This document shows positions 46,201 through 61,200 of a stretch of 64,000 nucleotides of DNA, piece by piece. Both the position numbers and the translations under genes were made by a program. Positions within the stretch are counted from its first letter, which is position 1. Each line of letters starts with the position of its first letter. The DNA is taken from NCBI RefSeq assembly GCF_000003815.2, contig NC_049993.1, forward strand, positions 186,001-250,000, given 5' to 3'. The notes under the pieces were generated by a model, which made no database searches, was not told where the DNA came from, and saw nothing but the letters and a program-made list of their open reading frames with translations. This DNA is from Branchiostoma floridae (lineage: Eukaryota > Chordata > Leptocardii > Amphioxiformes > Branchiostomatidae).

Positions 46201-49200
46201 GTCTATCGCCATGATGGATCTGAAAGTAAAGAAGATGTATTCTCTATTGCTGTTACTGATGGAAAACATATTGTGAAAAAGACTGTCAAAGTTAGCATCA
46301 AGGCAGTCAATGATGAAAAACCAGAAGTGATCAGAAATACTGGCCTCATTGTTGGTCGGTTAGAAAGCAAAATTTTGTCTAGTGTTGTTTTACAGTCCCA
46401 AGATAAAGATGACAATGCCAAGGATCTTGTGTATGTTCCACTTACCGTCCCTAAAAGGGGTGTGCTGCAGCTGAGACAAAAGCCTTCTGAAAGTTGGAAG
46501 GACATAAAAAAAGACAGAAACTTTACACAGTGGCAAGTGGACATGAACATGGTGAGGTATCTACACACCGGACTCATGGGATCTAAGGGAATGGATGTGT
46601 TTAACTTCTATGTGACTGATGGAGTGAATGTGTCTCCTATGCAGGACTTTATTATAACCATCAAGAAAATGAAGAAGACGGGAATACAGGTACTCAGTAG
46701 GGATGTTCACATCAATGAGGGAAGTAGGGTTGTCTTGAGTTCAGATGTCTTGTCTGCCACAGATGGAACTAATGAGGTAGAAAAATTGATCTTCACCGTT
46801 CAAAACCCACCCAGCCAAGGGAACATAGAAGATATCAATGAACCAGGAGTGCCCCTGTACACATTCTCTCAGTTGGAGTTGCTTGGTCGCAGGGTTGTTT
46901 ATGTCCACACAAGTAAGGCTGATGTTTCTTCAGACTTAATTACGTTTACAGTTACTAATGGAGTGAAGGAGCAGAATGTTTCTCTCACTGTCAGCATCAT
47001 GGCAGTGGATGACACACCACCTACATTGTCTAAGAATTTGGGAATCAAGCCCCATGTTGGAGAAGTCGTAACCATAACTTCACAGGATCTGCTGCTGACA
47101 GACCCAGATTCATCAATGGATAATCTAGTGGTCAACATCATCCAGGGTCCCAGATACGGGCAGATCCTGATCGGTGGAGTTCCTGTAGCTGATAGATTTA
47201 CTCAAGCTGACATAGATGCCAAACGGATATCTTACAGACATAGTGGGGGAAAGGCAAGCATTGACAGATTTTCTTTCACTGCAACTGATGGGAGAAATAA
47301 GGGCTTCTTTTTGATGGGAAAGCTGTTGGATGAGCCAGTATTTTTTGAAATTGAAGTGGATTTGACAAAGAGGCAACCACTGCAAGTAAGAAAGGCTGTT
47401 CCCTCTCCATTGCTGAAAATGAGTGGTGGGCGTGTGGGATTTCAGCTGACAGACGAAGTGCTTAAAGTTGGAGACTCAGTAATGAAGTCAGTGCAGTTTG
47501 TTTTTACAGTCACACGTCTTCCCCTTCATGGCTACCTTGAGAGGAGAAGAAGTGGTTCGATCATCACAACATCATTTACACAAGAGGATATCAGTGATGG
47601 AGACATTGTGTACATTCTCAATAAGGATGTGTATGTGACCAGTGACAGCTTTTTATTTGATGTGTCAGACTCAGATGGAAATATACTGAAGAATCAAAGG
47701 TATGCACCGATTCATTTTATTGTTTTCCAGCAGACTTTGTATTGCACAATATCACCAAGAAAATCAATTGCAAACTTGTGTCTGAAGTTTAAAGCATCAT
47801 TCAGTAAGGTTTAAGGTTATTGTGGCTGGTGCAATGGCTGAGTGAGTAGAGTACTGTTTGCCTTGCATACACTGTGTAGTTCATGAGTTTGATCATACCA
47901 AAGACTTTGAAAAATGATACATACTACTTCCTCTGCTTAGCACTCAGCATTATATTTGGGAAAAATTATGGTAGTTAAACACACCACTTAATGTGGACTA
48001 GCCCTGATGTAGTGTTGCAAATAGATTGTGTGACCAAGGGCTATTGAAACAAAGATGGGCGTCGTTAAGGTTTACAGTCTGGCTGTAAAATGTAACATAA
48101 TGTTTAGCATAAAAATACCTCAGGAATTTTTTATATGTAGATTTAATGTTAGATGTAACTGTATTATATTGGGTTCATCTCAGCAGGGAAGTACAAATGT
48201 ACTCACTCACTCAGGGAAGTACAGTATACGTTAACATTGCAATTCACATAGGAGATAGTGGCCTTCGATATTAATTTGATTAGGGTTGTTGTTGACTTGG
48301 AATTTGGGTACAAGCCCCGAACAGGTAACAAAGTTATGCACAATGTATGTATCACTACTATGTTTAGTAACATCTATTATCATAATACCGGCACGATTAC
48401 GACGATTTCTCTAGCCATTCTGATTTGACAAATTGTCAACGTATCATTTTCTCCAGTTACATGTTGCTGTTATAGCTTACCCTTGCCACTTCTTCTGTGT
48501 AACTTTTCTGCCACTCTTGTCTTGCTAAAAGCGTAATGTCGTAATTGTAACACGCCGCGGAATTACACGGCGAACGGGCGCGTGGTTGAGAGGGGGTACA
48601 AAATACCGGCCGGAAGAAACACAGCACAATTAACTGTCGCTATGTACCTTTATACATCCTCCATGTTCCTTCATTTTGTGTTAGTAAATGCATAAAACAT
48701 AAACCTGCATGAGCATACAAAATATCATGAGAAAACGGACGTATACTGTCAAGAATTTTCATTTAACTTTTGTCTGTCACAACCGCTGTGATGTAACACT
48801 TTACTGCTAGCGTAGGTATAAAAATGGCGGGAAAATGGCTGCGTACGTTCAATTTTGCCCATTCAGTCGTAGATCTGGGCTGTTATGCAACGGTTCTTCA
48901 CACTTTTACATGAGTTGTAGGTCACCAACAGAAATTCAAGATTGCTGTTGAATCATGTTCGTCTTGTGCCGTGAGCATGTGTAATTATGATCTACAAATC
49001 TGGCAATGAATGTGACGGTGTGTTCGTCCCACGACGAGCTGCCTGTCCCGAAAAAGATACTGAAAACTTTTCGCCTTGTTGTCTTCGAATGCATTGTAAT
49101 CGATGCTTTGTAAATGATGTATTGGACACCTAGATGTCTGAAGTGTGCACACCTCAGAAATAACTATTGTTGCATGTGTAGATCTCTTTAAATTCCATTA

Positions 49201-52200
49201 TTTTTCATCGGCCGGTATAAGTCTTATGGCCGGTATTACGCCAATGCATGTTAATCTCAAAATCAATATGTTCTGATTGGCAATCAGTACAAATGTGGCA
49301 TGCACACCCAAAAAATATGTAGATTAATTGATACCCGATTTGTCATCACTCAAAAGTAGAGTTTTTTCAGGTGCTGAACATGCGTTACATGTAGGTTAAG
49401 TCTGCATTGCTCTTATATAGTGGAAGTATTATATTACTGTATACATTTTGCTTATTGTTTCAGGTTCCATCTGAAATGGTCTACAGTTGAAATGGTCCAT
49501 CCTCAGTATTCAGTGTGTGAAGATGTGGGGTCAGTTTCCATTCTTCTGAGAAGACGAGGCAACTTGGACCAGTCCGTGTTTGTAGGTGTCCATGTGAAAG
49601 GTTTGACAGGAGAGGAGGGGCAGGACTTCACCACAGGTCGAGCCCAGCAGATTCAATTTGACCCTGGTGAGTTTTCTGTGGAGGTGCTTTTTTTTACATA
49701 GTATTTACATGTATCCTAATACTTCTAGTAAATCCAGAAAATCTGGAGCCAAAACTATAGACACAACCTCTGATTTGCGATTTTGGCTAGGCAGTCATAG
49801 CAAATTCTGAACCGGATATGGGATAATTGCTGAAGTTCCAGGTCAGTATTTGCGTCAAATAAATAGTAGAATTAAGTTGCTATGGATGAAAATTGATGAA
49901 GAACTATTCACACACATGCTACAAGTTTGTTTTCAAGATTGGACCTAGATTTCCTAAGAGCTCCCCATTTTTATGAACTTTTTGCATTGCTTAGTCTTAA
50001 GTAAAGGTTTCAATAGCTAAGGGTGATTGACAATTTTGCCCAAAAGCAAGTGCAAAATAAAGTTACTAAGGCTATAAGCTGTCAAACAAGTATCCCAAAA
50101 CACATTGCAAAAGTAATTTTTATGCTCAACCAAATCATTGTATGATGTATTGCTCACTCACTCACTCTCCGGTTTAACGTCTGTTGTTCCCCATCCTGTG
50201 GGGGTTAGACGTGCTTGCACATAGATGAGGGGGCTTGATGGCAGCTCGCCAGCGTCCTCTGTCACTAGGGTTGACACTGTGCAGGTTGAGAAAGTTGATG
50301 TCTTCCTTTATGTTGTCCAACCATCTCTTTCGTGGTCAACCATGAGGGTTCTTTCCCTCTATGCTGAATTCCATGATCTTCCTGGTCCACTTTTCCTCAT
50401 CCATTCTTTGGATGTGGCCGTACCAGCGCAGTCTATTGAATCTTACTGTGTCCTGTACGCTATGAACCCCAAGCCTGGTTCTTAGCTGCTCAGTAGACAG
50501 GATGGTCGAGAGCTTTCTAGAACATATCCAGCGGACCATGGCATCATCACTCCTAGTTAGCCTCCTCATGTCCTCTATGGTCCTGCTATGGTATATATTG
50601 ATATTTTGTCATAGGTCTAACTTGTACATTGTAATAACATAAAATCACTGTGAACATTTCTGCATGTACATGTACAGTACAAATGTATGTAATTTGTTAT
50701 GTTACAATTTTAAGACTTATATCAGTGCACAAGTTGAAATGACCCAACACCTAAGTCACTTAGGTGTTGGGTCATTTCAACTTGAGAAGGATCAGAGGAC
50801 TGATCGACAACATGTTGGTAAGCGCTTTATTTTGTGCACGGATATAAAGTCTTGAAATTGTAACATAATGTTGACTACCGTCAACTTACATTCTTATATA
50901 ATTTGTTGTCAGCTGAATTGGATGTGTTGAATGTAACACATGCAGGTGTCAGTGAAAGACAATGGACCATAGGGATTACAAAAGACAATCTGCAAGAGAA
51001 TAAGGAAAAGTTTCGAGTACAGCTACGAAACCCAGACAACACTTTACTTGGACAGCAGAACAAGTCTCTTGTTATCATACACGACTTCCAGAATGGTATG
51101 TTCTGCCTTACCTTTTGTAGAACTTAGTTTAGTGTAAAAGATGTAATGATTGATCACTTTTTATAGACACATTATTAAAAAATGTACCTTGTTTCATTCT
51201 TAGGTAACCTAATTTTGTAGATTTTGTTCATTGCTTTGCTGAAGACCATAAAAATCTTAAATTGATTACTACTGTGGAAATTATTTCAAAAGGAGTTGAT
51301 GACCTATAGCAAAACCACACAAGAGGAAATGCTAGCATGAGTGTGTATTTTTAAAAAGCCATGTTTAAGATTAATGGAAATTAAAGATTCATTTCATTTC
51401 ATCAGTTTGAATGTTCATTGAAGGGTTCGCTTAAAAGGCTTGGCTGTCTACCAGGCTAGGCTACCTGGCCTGTCTACCTGGCCTGGCTATCACGTCAGGC
51501 TACTCAGATCCCCCCCATTCATAGCCCCACCATATGGCACTCATTCAAGTACTGTACCAGTACTGTGTTGGGTAAATGCTTTAGGGTGTTAGACTTAGAA
51601 AACAGAGGTCCTGGGTTCAAATCCTTTGTGATGTCACAAAATCTGTGCTGTTTACAGTTACTTTCCCCACTCCAAATTGTACAAGGGGGTTGGAGAGATT
51701 ATTGGCAGTGGAATGAGAGGATTGGGCTCTGTCCTGCACACAAAAATTGTACAGTGGATAACAATCCACAGCCTCAAAAAGGCTATGTGACTACCGATAT
51801 TGTATATGTCAACATGGCATACTAGCATAGAGAACAAGGAGGTACATGTAATTATACCCCCTTGGTCAATACAAGTTTAGCTTTATAGTGCTTTAAGGGG
51901 GCACACACCAGTTTATTTGGGGTTTCAATTGGAGGCGGCATACCCTAAAGTCTAGCGACCAGCTCTACCAGGGAATTATCCTGAAGCAAAATAACTGTAT
52001 ATCTGGTGAAAGCATATTCCTTTAGCTACAAGACAAACTAAGTTTCGATCCTTCAACTTCTCTGATTTTAAAAAATTAGAGGGAAAAAACATTATTTTCA
52101 TGTAAAAAATAATGCAAAAAATCGGGCATTTTGGCATTGAAAGAAAAACATGAAGATGATTTTTCCGGCAAACACGACTGATACTGTCAGAAAGAGGAAA

Positions 52201-55200
52201 ACCTAACGAGTAATCCAGCTAATTATAAAGAAAATTCTAGTACTACAGTTTTTTTAATCATCCACGGCGCGCGGCATTACAACTAGGCTTAACACAGAGC
52301 TTCAGAGGTTAATCTAGGTCACGAGCCTAATCACATTCAGGCGTAGGAATATCCCGGAAGTAAGACGCGGACCAAAACACAATTTGCACCGAAAACACAC
52401 CATTTCCTACGCTTTTCAGCCATGTAACCGTTTAATGTCATTTCGCAGGAAATAATGAGAAATGTCAACTCAAACATGGACCCTCGGAAGCCTTTCGTCA
52501 CTTTTTTCTCGCGCACTAGCTCGGACCCCTGTCGCGGAAGAACTGGTGTGTGCACCGTTAATATATGCAAATTATGATTATTATTGTCCATAACTTTAAA
52601 ACGTTATACTCTATAGTCATGCCAAGTTTGAGTTGTCTGCGACTTTTCTTTCTCGAGTAACAGGTGGTTGAAAGTTGCGGTGTCGGAAGGCTGATTTTGC
52701 GCCTTCAGGCCAGTATACCATTCAATGCGCATAATAGCAATTACGTCACAATAAGCTTGTCCTATGGAAGAGGTTTTAGGCCATTAATACGTGCTAAATG
52801 AAGAGGCATGGTCGTGAAAAGGAAAGGCAAGGGGCCGCTCTTGCGATGGAGCACACTTTCCCTCTATTTCTAACTGGAATGAACAGTAGAAACCACCTAG
52901 AACGCAGTTGAGTTCGTGACGTCACAATGCCGGCCACTAGCCTATGTTTGAAAGTAAGAACGCTGCAGTTTTAAGTTCCGCACTTCAACGAGAGTGCTTG
53001 AAATGTTATTTGTTGGTCATATCTGGTAGAGGATAGACCTAGCTTTCCCGTCCAAGCGTTTCCGTAGGCCGGGCTTCTTTCATTTCGTAGAAAAATGAAG
53101 TCATATGTTGTATCTGTGGTTAAGATGGAGGCCTATTCTGCATATCCTGCCGGTATGAACTTAAAAACGGGCATCTGCTAAGATAAGGCTTTGCAGTTTG
53201 GTGTCGGTCTCGGTGTAATAAACAAGCCTTGGGATGTATCTTCGGATTGGTGCAACTTACTTGTGTTAATGTCGAGAACTAGCGCCACGCCGAACTTAAC
53301 ATTTGATTTGCCAGGAAAGTGCGAAAATGACGTCAGCAGGGGCTTTTTTCATTGAAAAACGCTTGCCGCTTGATGTAGAAGCAACTGTGAAACGTGTAAA
53401 TGCGATTTACAGGTGCCCCAGAGGTTGTGTAGCAGAAATAACAATGTTTCGGTAATTGTTATGTAATCTATCCTTAGCACACACACTTCAAAGGCTCTGC
53501 GACCGTGTCTGAAGGGGGTGGGGGTGGGGAGGGGGGCAAATCCACCAATTATATGACAGTGTAGAATCATATCAAAACCTGAGAAATCCGGCTTTTTTTA
53601 ACTAGAATTTGATCGAGGCTATACACTTTCATGGGAAAAATGCAATTTGTTGGCTATTATCGCTAATACTTTTTTCAGGATGGGCGCTTTTAAGGGGGCA
53701 CACACCAGTTTATTTGGGGTTTCAATTGGAGGCGGCATACCCTAAAGTCTAGCGACCAGCTCTACCAGGGAATTATCCTGAAGCAAAATAACTGTATATC
53801 TGGTGAAAGCATATTCCTTTAGCTACAAGACAAACTAAGTTTCGATCCTTCAACTTCTCTGATTTTAAAAAATTAGAGGGAAAAAACATTATTTTCATGT
53901 AAAAAATAATGCAAAAAATCGGGCATTTTGGCATTGAAAGAAAAACATGAAGATGATTTTTCCGGCAAACACGACTGATACTGTCAGAAAGAGGAAAACC
54001 TAACGAGTAATCCAGCTAATTATAAAGAAAATTCTAGTACTACAGTTTTTTTAATCATCCACGGCGCGCGGCATTACAACTAGGCTTAACACAGAGCTTC
54101 AGAGGTTAATCTAGGTCACGAGCCTAATCACATTCAGGCGTAGGAATATCCCGGAAGTAAGACGCGGACCAAAACACAATTTGCACCGAAAACACACCAT
54201 TTCCTACGCTTTTCAGCCATGTAACCGTTTAATGTCATTTCGCAGGAAATAATGAGAAATGTCAACTCAAACATGGACCCTCGGAAGCCTTTCGTCACTT
54301 TTTTCTCGCGCACTAGCTCGGACCCCTGTCGCGGAAGAACTGGTGTGTGCACTGTTAATATGCTCTTCCTTCTTGTTGAACGAGCTGAGATAGTTTCTGT
54401 TCTAGAAGATAGATATTCAATAAAGAAACAAATTTTTGTTGCTGGCAAGCCCATTCTTACACACACACACACACACACATACACACAAACATACACACTA
54501 TGCTATGAATGGGGGGATCTGAGTAGCCTGACGTGATAGCCAGGCCAGGTAGCCTGGCCTGGTAGACAGCCCAGCCTTTTAAGCGAACCCTTCATTGAAT
54601 GAAACATTACATTTGTCAATCCTCACTTTTCCTCCACCTGACATGGACACCCACAAGCCAACATTAATCCACAAAGTTCACTACTCAAGCATGGAGCAGA
54701 TTTCCATTGTATGAAAGGCTTTGAGAATTTTTTTTTGTATTTCAAAATGATTTTTTCCCCATGAAAAATAACAGTGATACTTGTTTTATTCAATAGGTAA
54801 GTGCAGCATTAGTGCACAAGAGACAGTCAACATGGAACAGGCTAGGCAACGTCCTAGGTCTTCTGGCAGCGTGGTGAGTAACAAAATTGTGTTGACCAAT
54901 GACAAGATGAAAATCCATTTTATTACTTTTAGTGTTTGTATGTTCATACACAGGTATATCACTCGTTCTCATTGAAATGTCGAAAATGGCATTTTTTTGG
55001 TCGAAAAATAAATCGGCTTTATTTTCAGTGAAAACTACCTGGTTGTTTAGGAAAATTCCTCTTTTAACCGTAGCCAAAAAATGGCAACTTATTATTTTCG
55101 GTCCCATTGGTAATACATTACAGGGCAGGTAACAAACGTTACCGGTAACGTTTGTTACAACAGTAAACTTTACCCTGTTTTCTTCTAAAGGACTTACCTT

Positions 55201-58200
55201 ATTGACTACATCATTTAGGTATAAGTGGATGTCCCAATGGACATTTGAAAAGTGGGCAGCTTTTTTACACCAGGTCAGATAGAAAGCTTAGACAGCATCA
55301 AACAATGGTAACGTTTGTTACAGTCATTTCTGTACAACATTTTGTTAAGCAAGGTGGGATACAAATAACAGTCAACAACCCTTTCTTGTTTCTTTAGGAA
55401 GCGAGAAGAAATGTACAGCGTCACAAAAACTGGCATTTCTAGTCTTATACGTGGATAATAAAACCGTGGCAACCATCGTACTCGTGGTGGTAACGTTTGT
55501 TACAGAATCTGGCGACAGGCATAAACCACCTCACATAGCCTCCAAGATCAGTGATAGGAGCGATCTGACGTGACCGGTCAGAGGGCCTGGTCAGCTGGTT
55601 TTACCTACCGAATAATCATTCTGGGAACTGAATTGTTACATTTTTGGCTACTATTTGAATTCTTTGTTTCTTCGCAGGCGACAGCCATTTTTTAGGGTGT
55701 GAAATCCGACCCATGGCTATACTAACCGTCTAAGCCATCAACCAATACGAATGTTGCTGTGCATCTTTTGTAAAACATTACAGGGGTTGTGGAAAAATGA
55801 AGGAACCAGTGATGTTGTCTATAATTCTCTCCATATCAAGCCGTAAAGTTAGGCGACAGCATTTCGACATTTAAATGAGAACGAGCCATATGCATGTGCC
55901 TTTTATGCTGGTGATGATGTGCCTATTCATGTTTTACATAAATTCCATTTATTGTCCTCATATTTCCACATGGTGCTGTTTCTATACCTCTCCTTGGTCA
56001 GATTATTTCATTCATTGGTATTCACTTTCAACATGATGGTGCATCAAGCAACAAAATTTGCTTCATGAAGTCGCTATACACATGTACTATCGATGTTCAT
56101 CTACAATGACAGGATACTTTTATGTTTAGATCATGCCATCGTCATTCTTCTCAAATGGGACCCTTCGTCAGTGGATGGTGAGTGTATGCAAGTTGTTGTT
56201 AAGTTTATACATACATCTGGCAGCAAGATGTTTTTTTAGAAGGCACAAGTCTTTGTCGGCAAATTGACCAACGTTGCGCATGGCAATATCAGTTGGGTCA
56301 GTTGAATTTTGAGACGATCGAGACAATGTTACTTGGTAAGAAAGATCAGTGGGTACTGAAAGCATTTGTAACTTATTGCTCGCCACTGATCAGCATTTTC
56401 TCCATAGTGGCCACCTGTCTATTGTGGCCACATTTCTCCAGTCCCTTGAGTGGCCGCTATAGACAAGTTTGTCCTCACATGTACATTGTATGTACATGTA
56501 CATGAAGGTCCTAATTATAAGTCTGGCTCAGACGACCAGTTTTAGGGTTTTCTGTAAGTATAACGAAACTGTACTATTACCTTCGCCAAGAGGGTTATAT
56601 TTTTGGTAGCATTTGTATGTTTGTACATGTATGTACATGTATGTTGTCCTGCATAACTTGAGAATGCCTGGATGGATTCATAGTATTGATATTCAGTATG
56701 TTGGTAGATGTTGATGAGACATGAAAACGATTAGATTTTTGGCCCCCTAGCAGCTTGGTACAGTACTGCAACAGAACTTCCTTTTTTGATATCTCGTGCT
56801 CTTGGGAAAAAGAGAAAGTGTTGTAGGTTTGGCCACCTTGTGGATTATTTTGGAACTGCAGGGGGTTTGTGTCAGACTTCATGGACCCTTCACCCTCCGC
56901 GTTACAACTGGCAAACACAGAGGACGTTATCATGAATATAAATTCTGCGTTAGACAGTGCGCCCTAACTTGCCACGCTTTTGGAATTTGCTCTCTTCGGA
57001 AGTTGGGGACCAATTTAGACAAACATGAATAAAAATTCTGATGTTATGATGTATTAGCTTTCTTTTGACAGTAGAATTGTGATTGTGTGTGCTTCTTGTC
57101 TCCCGCGAGGAGAGCTAAATCTCTCACAATCCAGGTCGTGTTTTCATGGGAAATGGGCGAAATGCACTGAATGCGGCGGCCCGACTCACAAAATCATTAC
57201 GAAAAACGACAACGCCCAAATCACAAAAAAACTCTGTGTACGTATTGGGAAACATATTCGACATCACTCTGTGAAGTTTCACTTAATAATATATAGACGG
57301 TACGAATCATTTGTTAGAGTAACAAACCTTTTGGGCGTTCGCTTGTCTGCCACCTGCGGGGCCACACTCCCTGGGGAAAACAACGGCGGTGATGCTTATA
57401 TTCTTTTTCTATGGCCGGTCTAGCTTCTACTCAACGAACATTTGAAGACCAATATTTTTAGTGTTTTGTGAAGCTTTATTTCTTATGTGTATGACAGTTG
57501 TGTGGCTGTTTTGTACTGGTTGTATATTTAGGGACACGAGCCACCAATACCTAATAACAGGTGACCACAGTGATTTGGCGCTACCAACATTGTTGTGAAA
57601 ATTCTGTCTTCAAAAAGAAGGGAAGTGAATACGTGTACATATTTTTTTAATGGAAAAAAACAGCTGTTTGTTTGGACTTGGTTTATTTACCTTTCTAATC
57701 ATCATAGTCAGTGGCATCAAACAGGGCGTACTTTTGCATATTAATAAGATCAGCAAAAAATCCGGGCATCTTAGGGCAGGGCGCATCTTAGGGCGGCCCC
57801 CGTTAGCTACTGGATTTGTTGGATTTCTCTATTAGCTCTGTACTTGTCTATTTACCATGCTGGAAGTGGCTGATGTCGTTGAACCCCCAGGAGGAAGGCA
57901 GTAGAGAGGTTGGTTAGAGATTTGTCAGCTAATGTGTTTTTAAAGAATCATATTGATCAGAGAGAGAATGATAATCATCATTGTTATCGTCATGATCCAT
58001 CTGTGTTCATTTTCTGACAGTACCATGGACTTCTTCCAGTGAAGACAAGGACTGGTCTGATCACTTCAGCGCAGGTCAGTCTACAGAAAATGTCTCCTGC
58101 ACAAGATGAAAGGAGCAATCCAAGAAGACCCAGCACTGCTATAGTGAAGGTACATCATTTTTAACTTCGTCTAGGGCAAACTAGAAGGCTTGGAAATAAG

Positions 58201-61200
58201 CTGCTGTGTTTCATATTATACCCAGTTGACCCAGCAAATATCTGTTCTGCCATTTTTGCATTTTGCCGACTGCAGCGGCAAAATACCTTGAGCCTCGATG
58301 GTTCGTTGGATGAACGTTGTTTGTCTGGAGAACATTGTTCAAATGACAAACAAGACCAACAGTTAAATGAATGGACCAATTAACCCAGCCCTGCCAAAGG
58401 CCCTTCCAATTGCCCATTTTTGTTGATTGGGGTGTAACAAAATCAAAAAGAAGGAAAACTAGAGAGACAAGATTGATCAAGGAGGTTAAAAAAACACTTT
58501 AACCTCCTTGGATAGATTTTTTAACTGTTTTTATTTTTTTCATCATTTCAAAGAACAAAGGAAATTTGGAAAGAAAAAGGAATTTAATTTGTCAAGCTAC
58601 CCACGACAGGTTACTTGTCTGCCGAGCTCCCACCAACCCACTCCTGCCAACTTCACATATTCAAATAGGATAAAGACATACAAAAGACTGATACGACTAC
58701 AGGGAAGCGCAGGCGTAGTTTTCCCCCGTTGACCCTCGCCCACTGCACTGAGCACCACAGAGACATAAACTTTCTTTCTTTCATTCAGACGTACAGTTAG
58801 ACATAAAGTCAAGCTTTATTCTTGAGTGCTCTCGCAGCCAAGTTTCAAGACTTAGTCTCTTTTAGGCATGTGTCACTGTTTGTGGTCCAGCATAGTAAAT
58901 CTACTCTTAGACTTTACTCACTATGTTTATCATGAATATATCGCAAATTGCACAAAAAGAAATTTAGTTTTTGCTTAAAGAATAATACACATTCATTTTA
59001 TGAACAAAAGTTTTACAAAACATGTTTATTGTGGCAATAATTCATCTGGCATGAATTATGTTAAAGAGGAATTCCAACGCCATCGGGAAATCTACTGCAT
59101 GGCAAGCTGTAAATTTTCCAGCATCTTCCCACATTCATGGTACAAAAACTATCCATTCCTAAAGACAAAGTTACCCATACAGATAAGGATACAAGTTTTG
59201 ATTTTTATGTAACGTTAGGTCACAGAATTTTAAAAAAGATTTCCCATATGGCATTGCTTTCCTGGCATCAGAGAACCATAGCCTACTTTGAAGCTAGCCA
59301 TTGGCAACATGTAAAAGCCAGCCCCACTCGAAGTCTGCAAAGAAGACTAACAAGACTAACTACATGTATATATGATTGTGTATTACTTTTCAACCAGGGC
59401 AACAAGAAGAGGTCAGGAGTTAACCAGAGACCATGTGACAGCTCCACTAAAGGCCTTTTGCAGTACGAATCCAAGCAACTTTATCAGTGTAATGGCAGGA
59501 GATGGCAGTTGTGGAAACCACAGGTATGCTGCATGTCCTGATGTAATGTACCCGTACAGTGAGGATTGTGCGATATACAGCAATGTTCTGCGGGATTTTT
59601 CAAAATATGCCATGCACGGCAGACTCTACGGGTAGGTCCATGTATCCAAAATGCAATGCCGTTCCTTGAATAAGACGTAAAATGGGGGTCCCTTGTTTGA
59701 GGGGAGCCACACCTTGATCACATTGAAATATTATCGAAAAGAGGAGGGGTCCTTCAAGGTGTGAGTGGATCAAAACCTTGCATTCCAGACTCCGGGTTGA
59801 CATCTTGATAAGGTGATGATCACCTGTTACTTCATCACTTCCACTAATGTGGTAAATTTCAATCAATTGTTAAGAAGGTTTGATATCAGGTATATTTCCA
59901 CTGATGCTTTGATACTACCTGTAGATGTATGAAACGTGGTGGTGATGATATGGTACATAATATAATGCTGCTGTTGACCCATTTTATCTTGCTATTTCTG
60001 GACACTTATTTCAGGAGCAGCCCTTGACTGGTGGTTGCCAAACAGGTGAGAATCTCACTGCTTATGTTACATGTAACTTAAGTTAACAACATCATTCTAG
60101 AACTATCATAGTGGGACTCATTGCGACACAGTAGGAGCATTCTCAAGCTCACTAGCTAGCTTTTAATAACAACATTTGCAGTCAAATACATGTATGCAAA
60201 GGTTAGTATCAACATTGAATCACATGTACAGGGCCATAACATGTCACTGGACAAAAGTCAGAATACTGGACACTGAACAGGACTACTCCAGAATTGGCTT
60301 TGTTCCTAGAGACATCTAATTAATCTAACGGGGGCCGCCCTAAGACGGTTCCCGTCGTAAGATGGTACGGATTTTTTGCTGATCTTATTATCCATAAGTA
60401 CACCGTGTTTGTTACCACTGACTATGCTGATTACAAAGGTAAATAAACCAAGTCCATGCACACAGCTTTAATTTGCATTCCAAGTATACTTTAACATATT
60501 TACTTCATGTTTTTTTTAAAAACAAAATTCTAACAGTAATGTTGACAGTGCTGAATCACTCCGGTCACCGGCCTCTGCGTATTGGCGGCTCGTGTCGCTA
60601 ACTATACGAACTCTTTCAAGCAGTCACACAACTGCCATGATACACATAAATAAAGCTCCATAAAACACTATGAATATGGGTCTTCAAATGTTTGTTGAGT
60701 AGAAAAGCAACCAAAAGGAAGCGACATAAACATTGCCACCATTGTACTCCCAAGGGAGTGTGGCTGTGAAGGTGACAGACTAGAGAACGCTCCCAAGATT
60801 TATTTGACTGTAACAAATGATTCGTGCTGTCTATGAAAATAAGACTTGATAGAGAGATGTAGATGATATTTTCATATAATCAGACAGAGTTTTGTTGATG
60901 TTGGCGGTGTCATTTTTTCGTAATGGTTTTTTTTAGTCGGGCATTCACAATCAGTGCATTCAGCCCATTGCCCGTAAAAACATCAGCTGGGATGTTCTAG
61001 GTACAGCCTTCCTCATGTGAGACAAGAAGTACATACAGTCACGATTTTACTGTCAAAAGAAAGCTAAAATATCATACTATTAATTTTTTCCTGTGTACTT
61101 AAATTTACCACTTACTTCTGAAGAGAGCAAAATGTAAAAAAAAGCGTACCAAGTTAGGCACCCTGTCTAGCGTAGCACAAAATTGGAAGGTTACATACAC

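Larger units (their letters stand above)
51414..54599 (+). mobile_element. 3.17-kb terminal-inverted-repeat element with 9-bp target duplication
   Basis: The element body is 51423-54590. It begins GGGTTCGCTTAAAAGGCT and ends with the inverse complement of the same sequence. The terminal inverted repeats are roughly 90-100 bp (51423-51525 and 54502-54590; the left one has a 13-bp insertion). TTCATTGAA flanks both ends directly (51414-51422 and 54591-54599), a 9-bp target duplication. A 9-bp duplication with long TIRs is typical of Mutator-like (MULE) elements. No transposase frame is seen, so it is non-autonomous. It lies in the intron between the second Calx-beta exon and the next linker exon. 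Confidence 0.85.

Noticed and set aside
51892-54361. LTR retrotransposon (672-bp direct repeats around 1.1 kb)
   Set aside because: The repeats do not start TG or end CA, no primer-binding site or polypurine tract is evident, and the target duplication flanks the outer inverted repeats, not these repeats.
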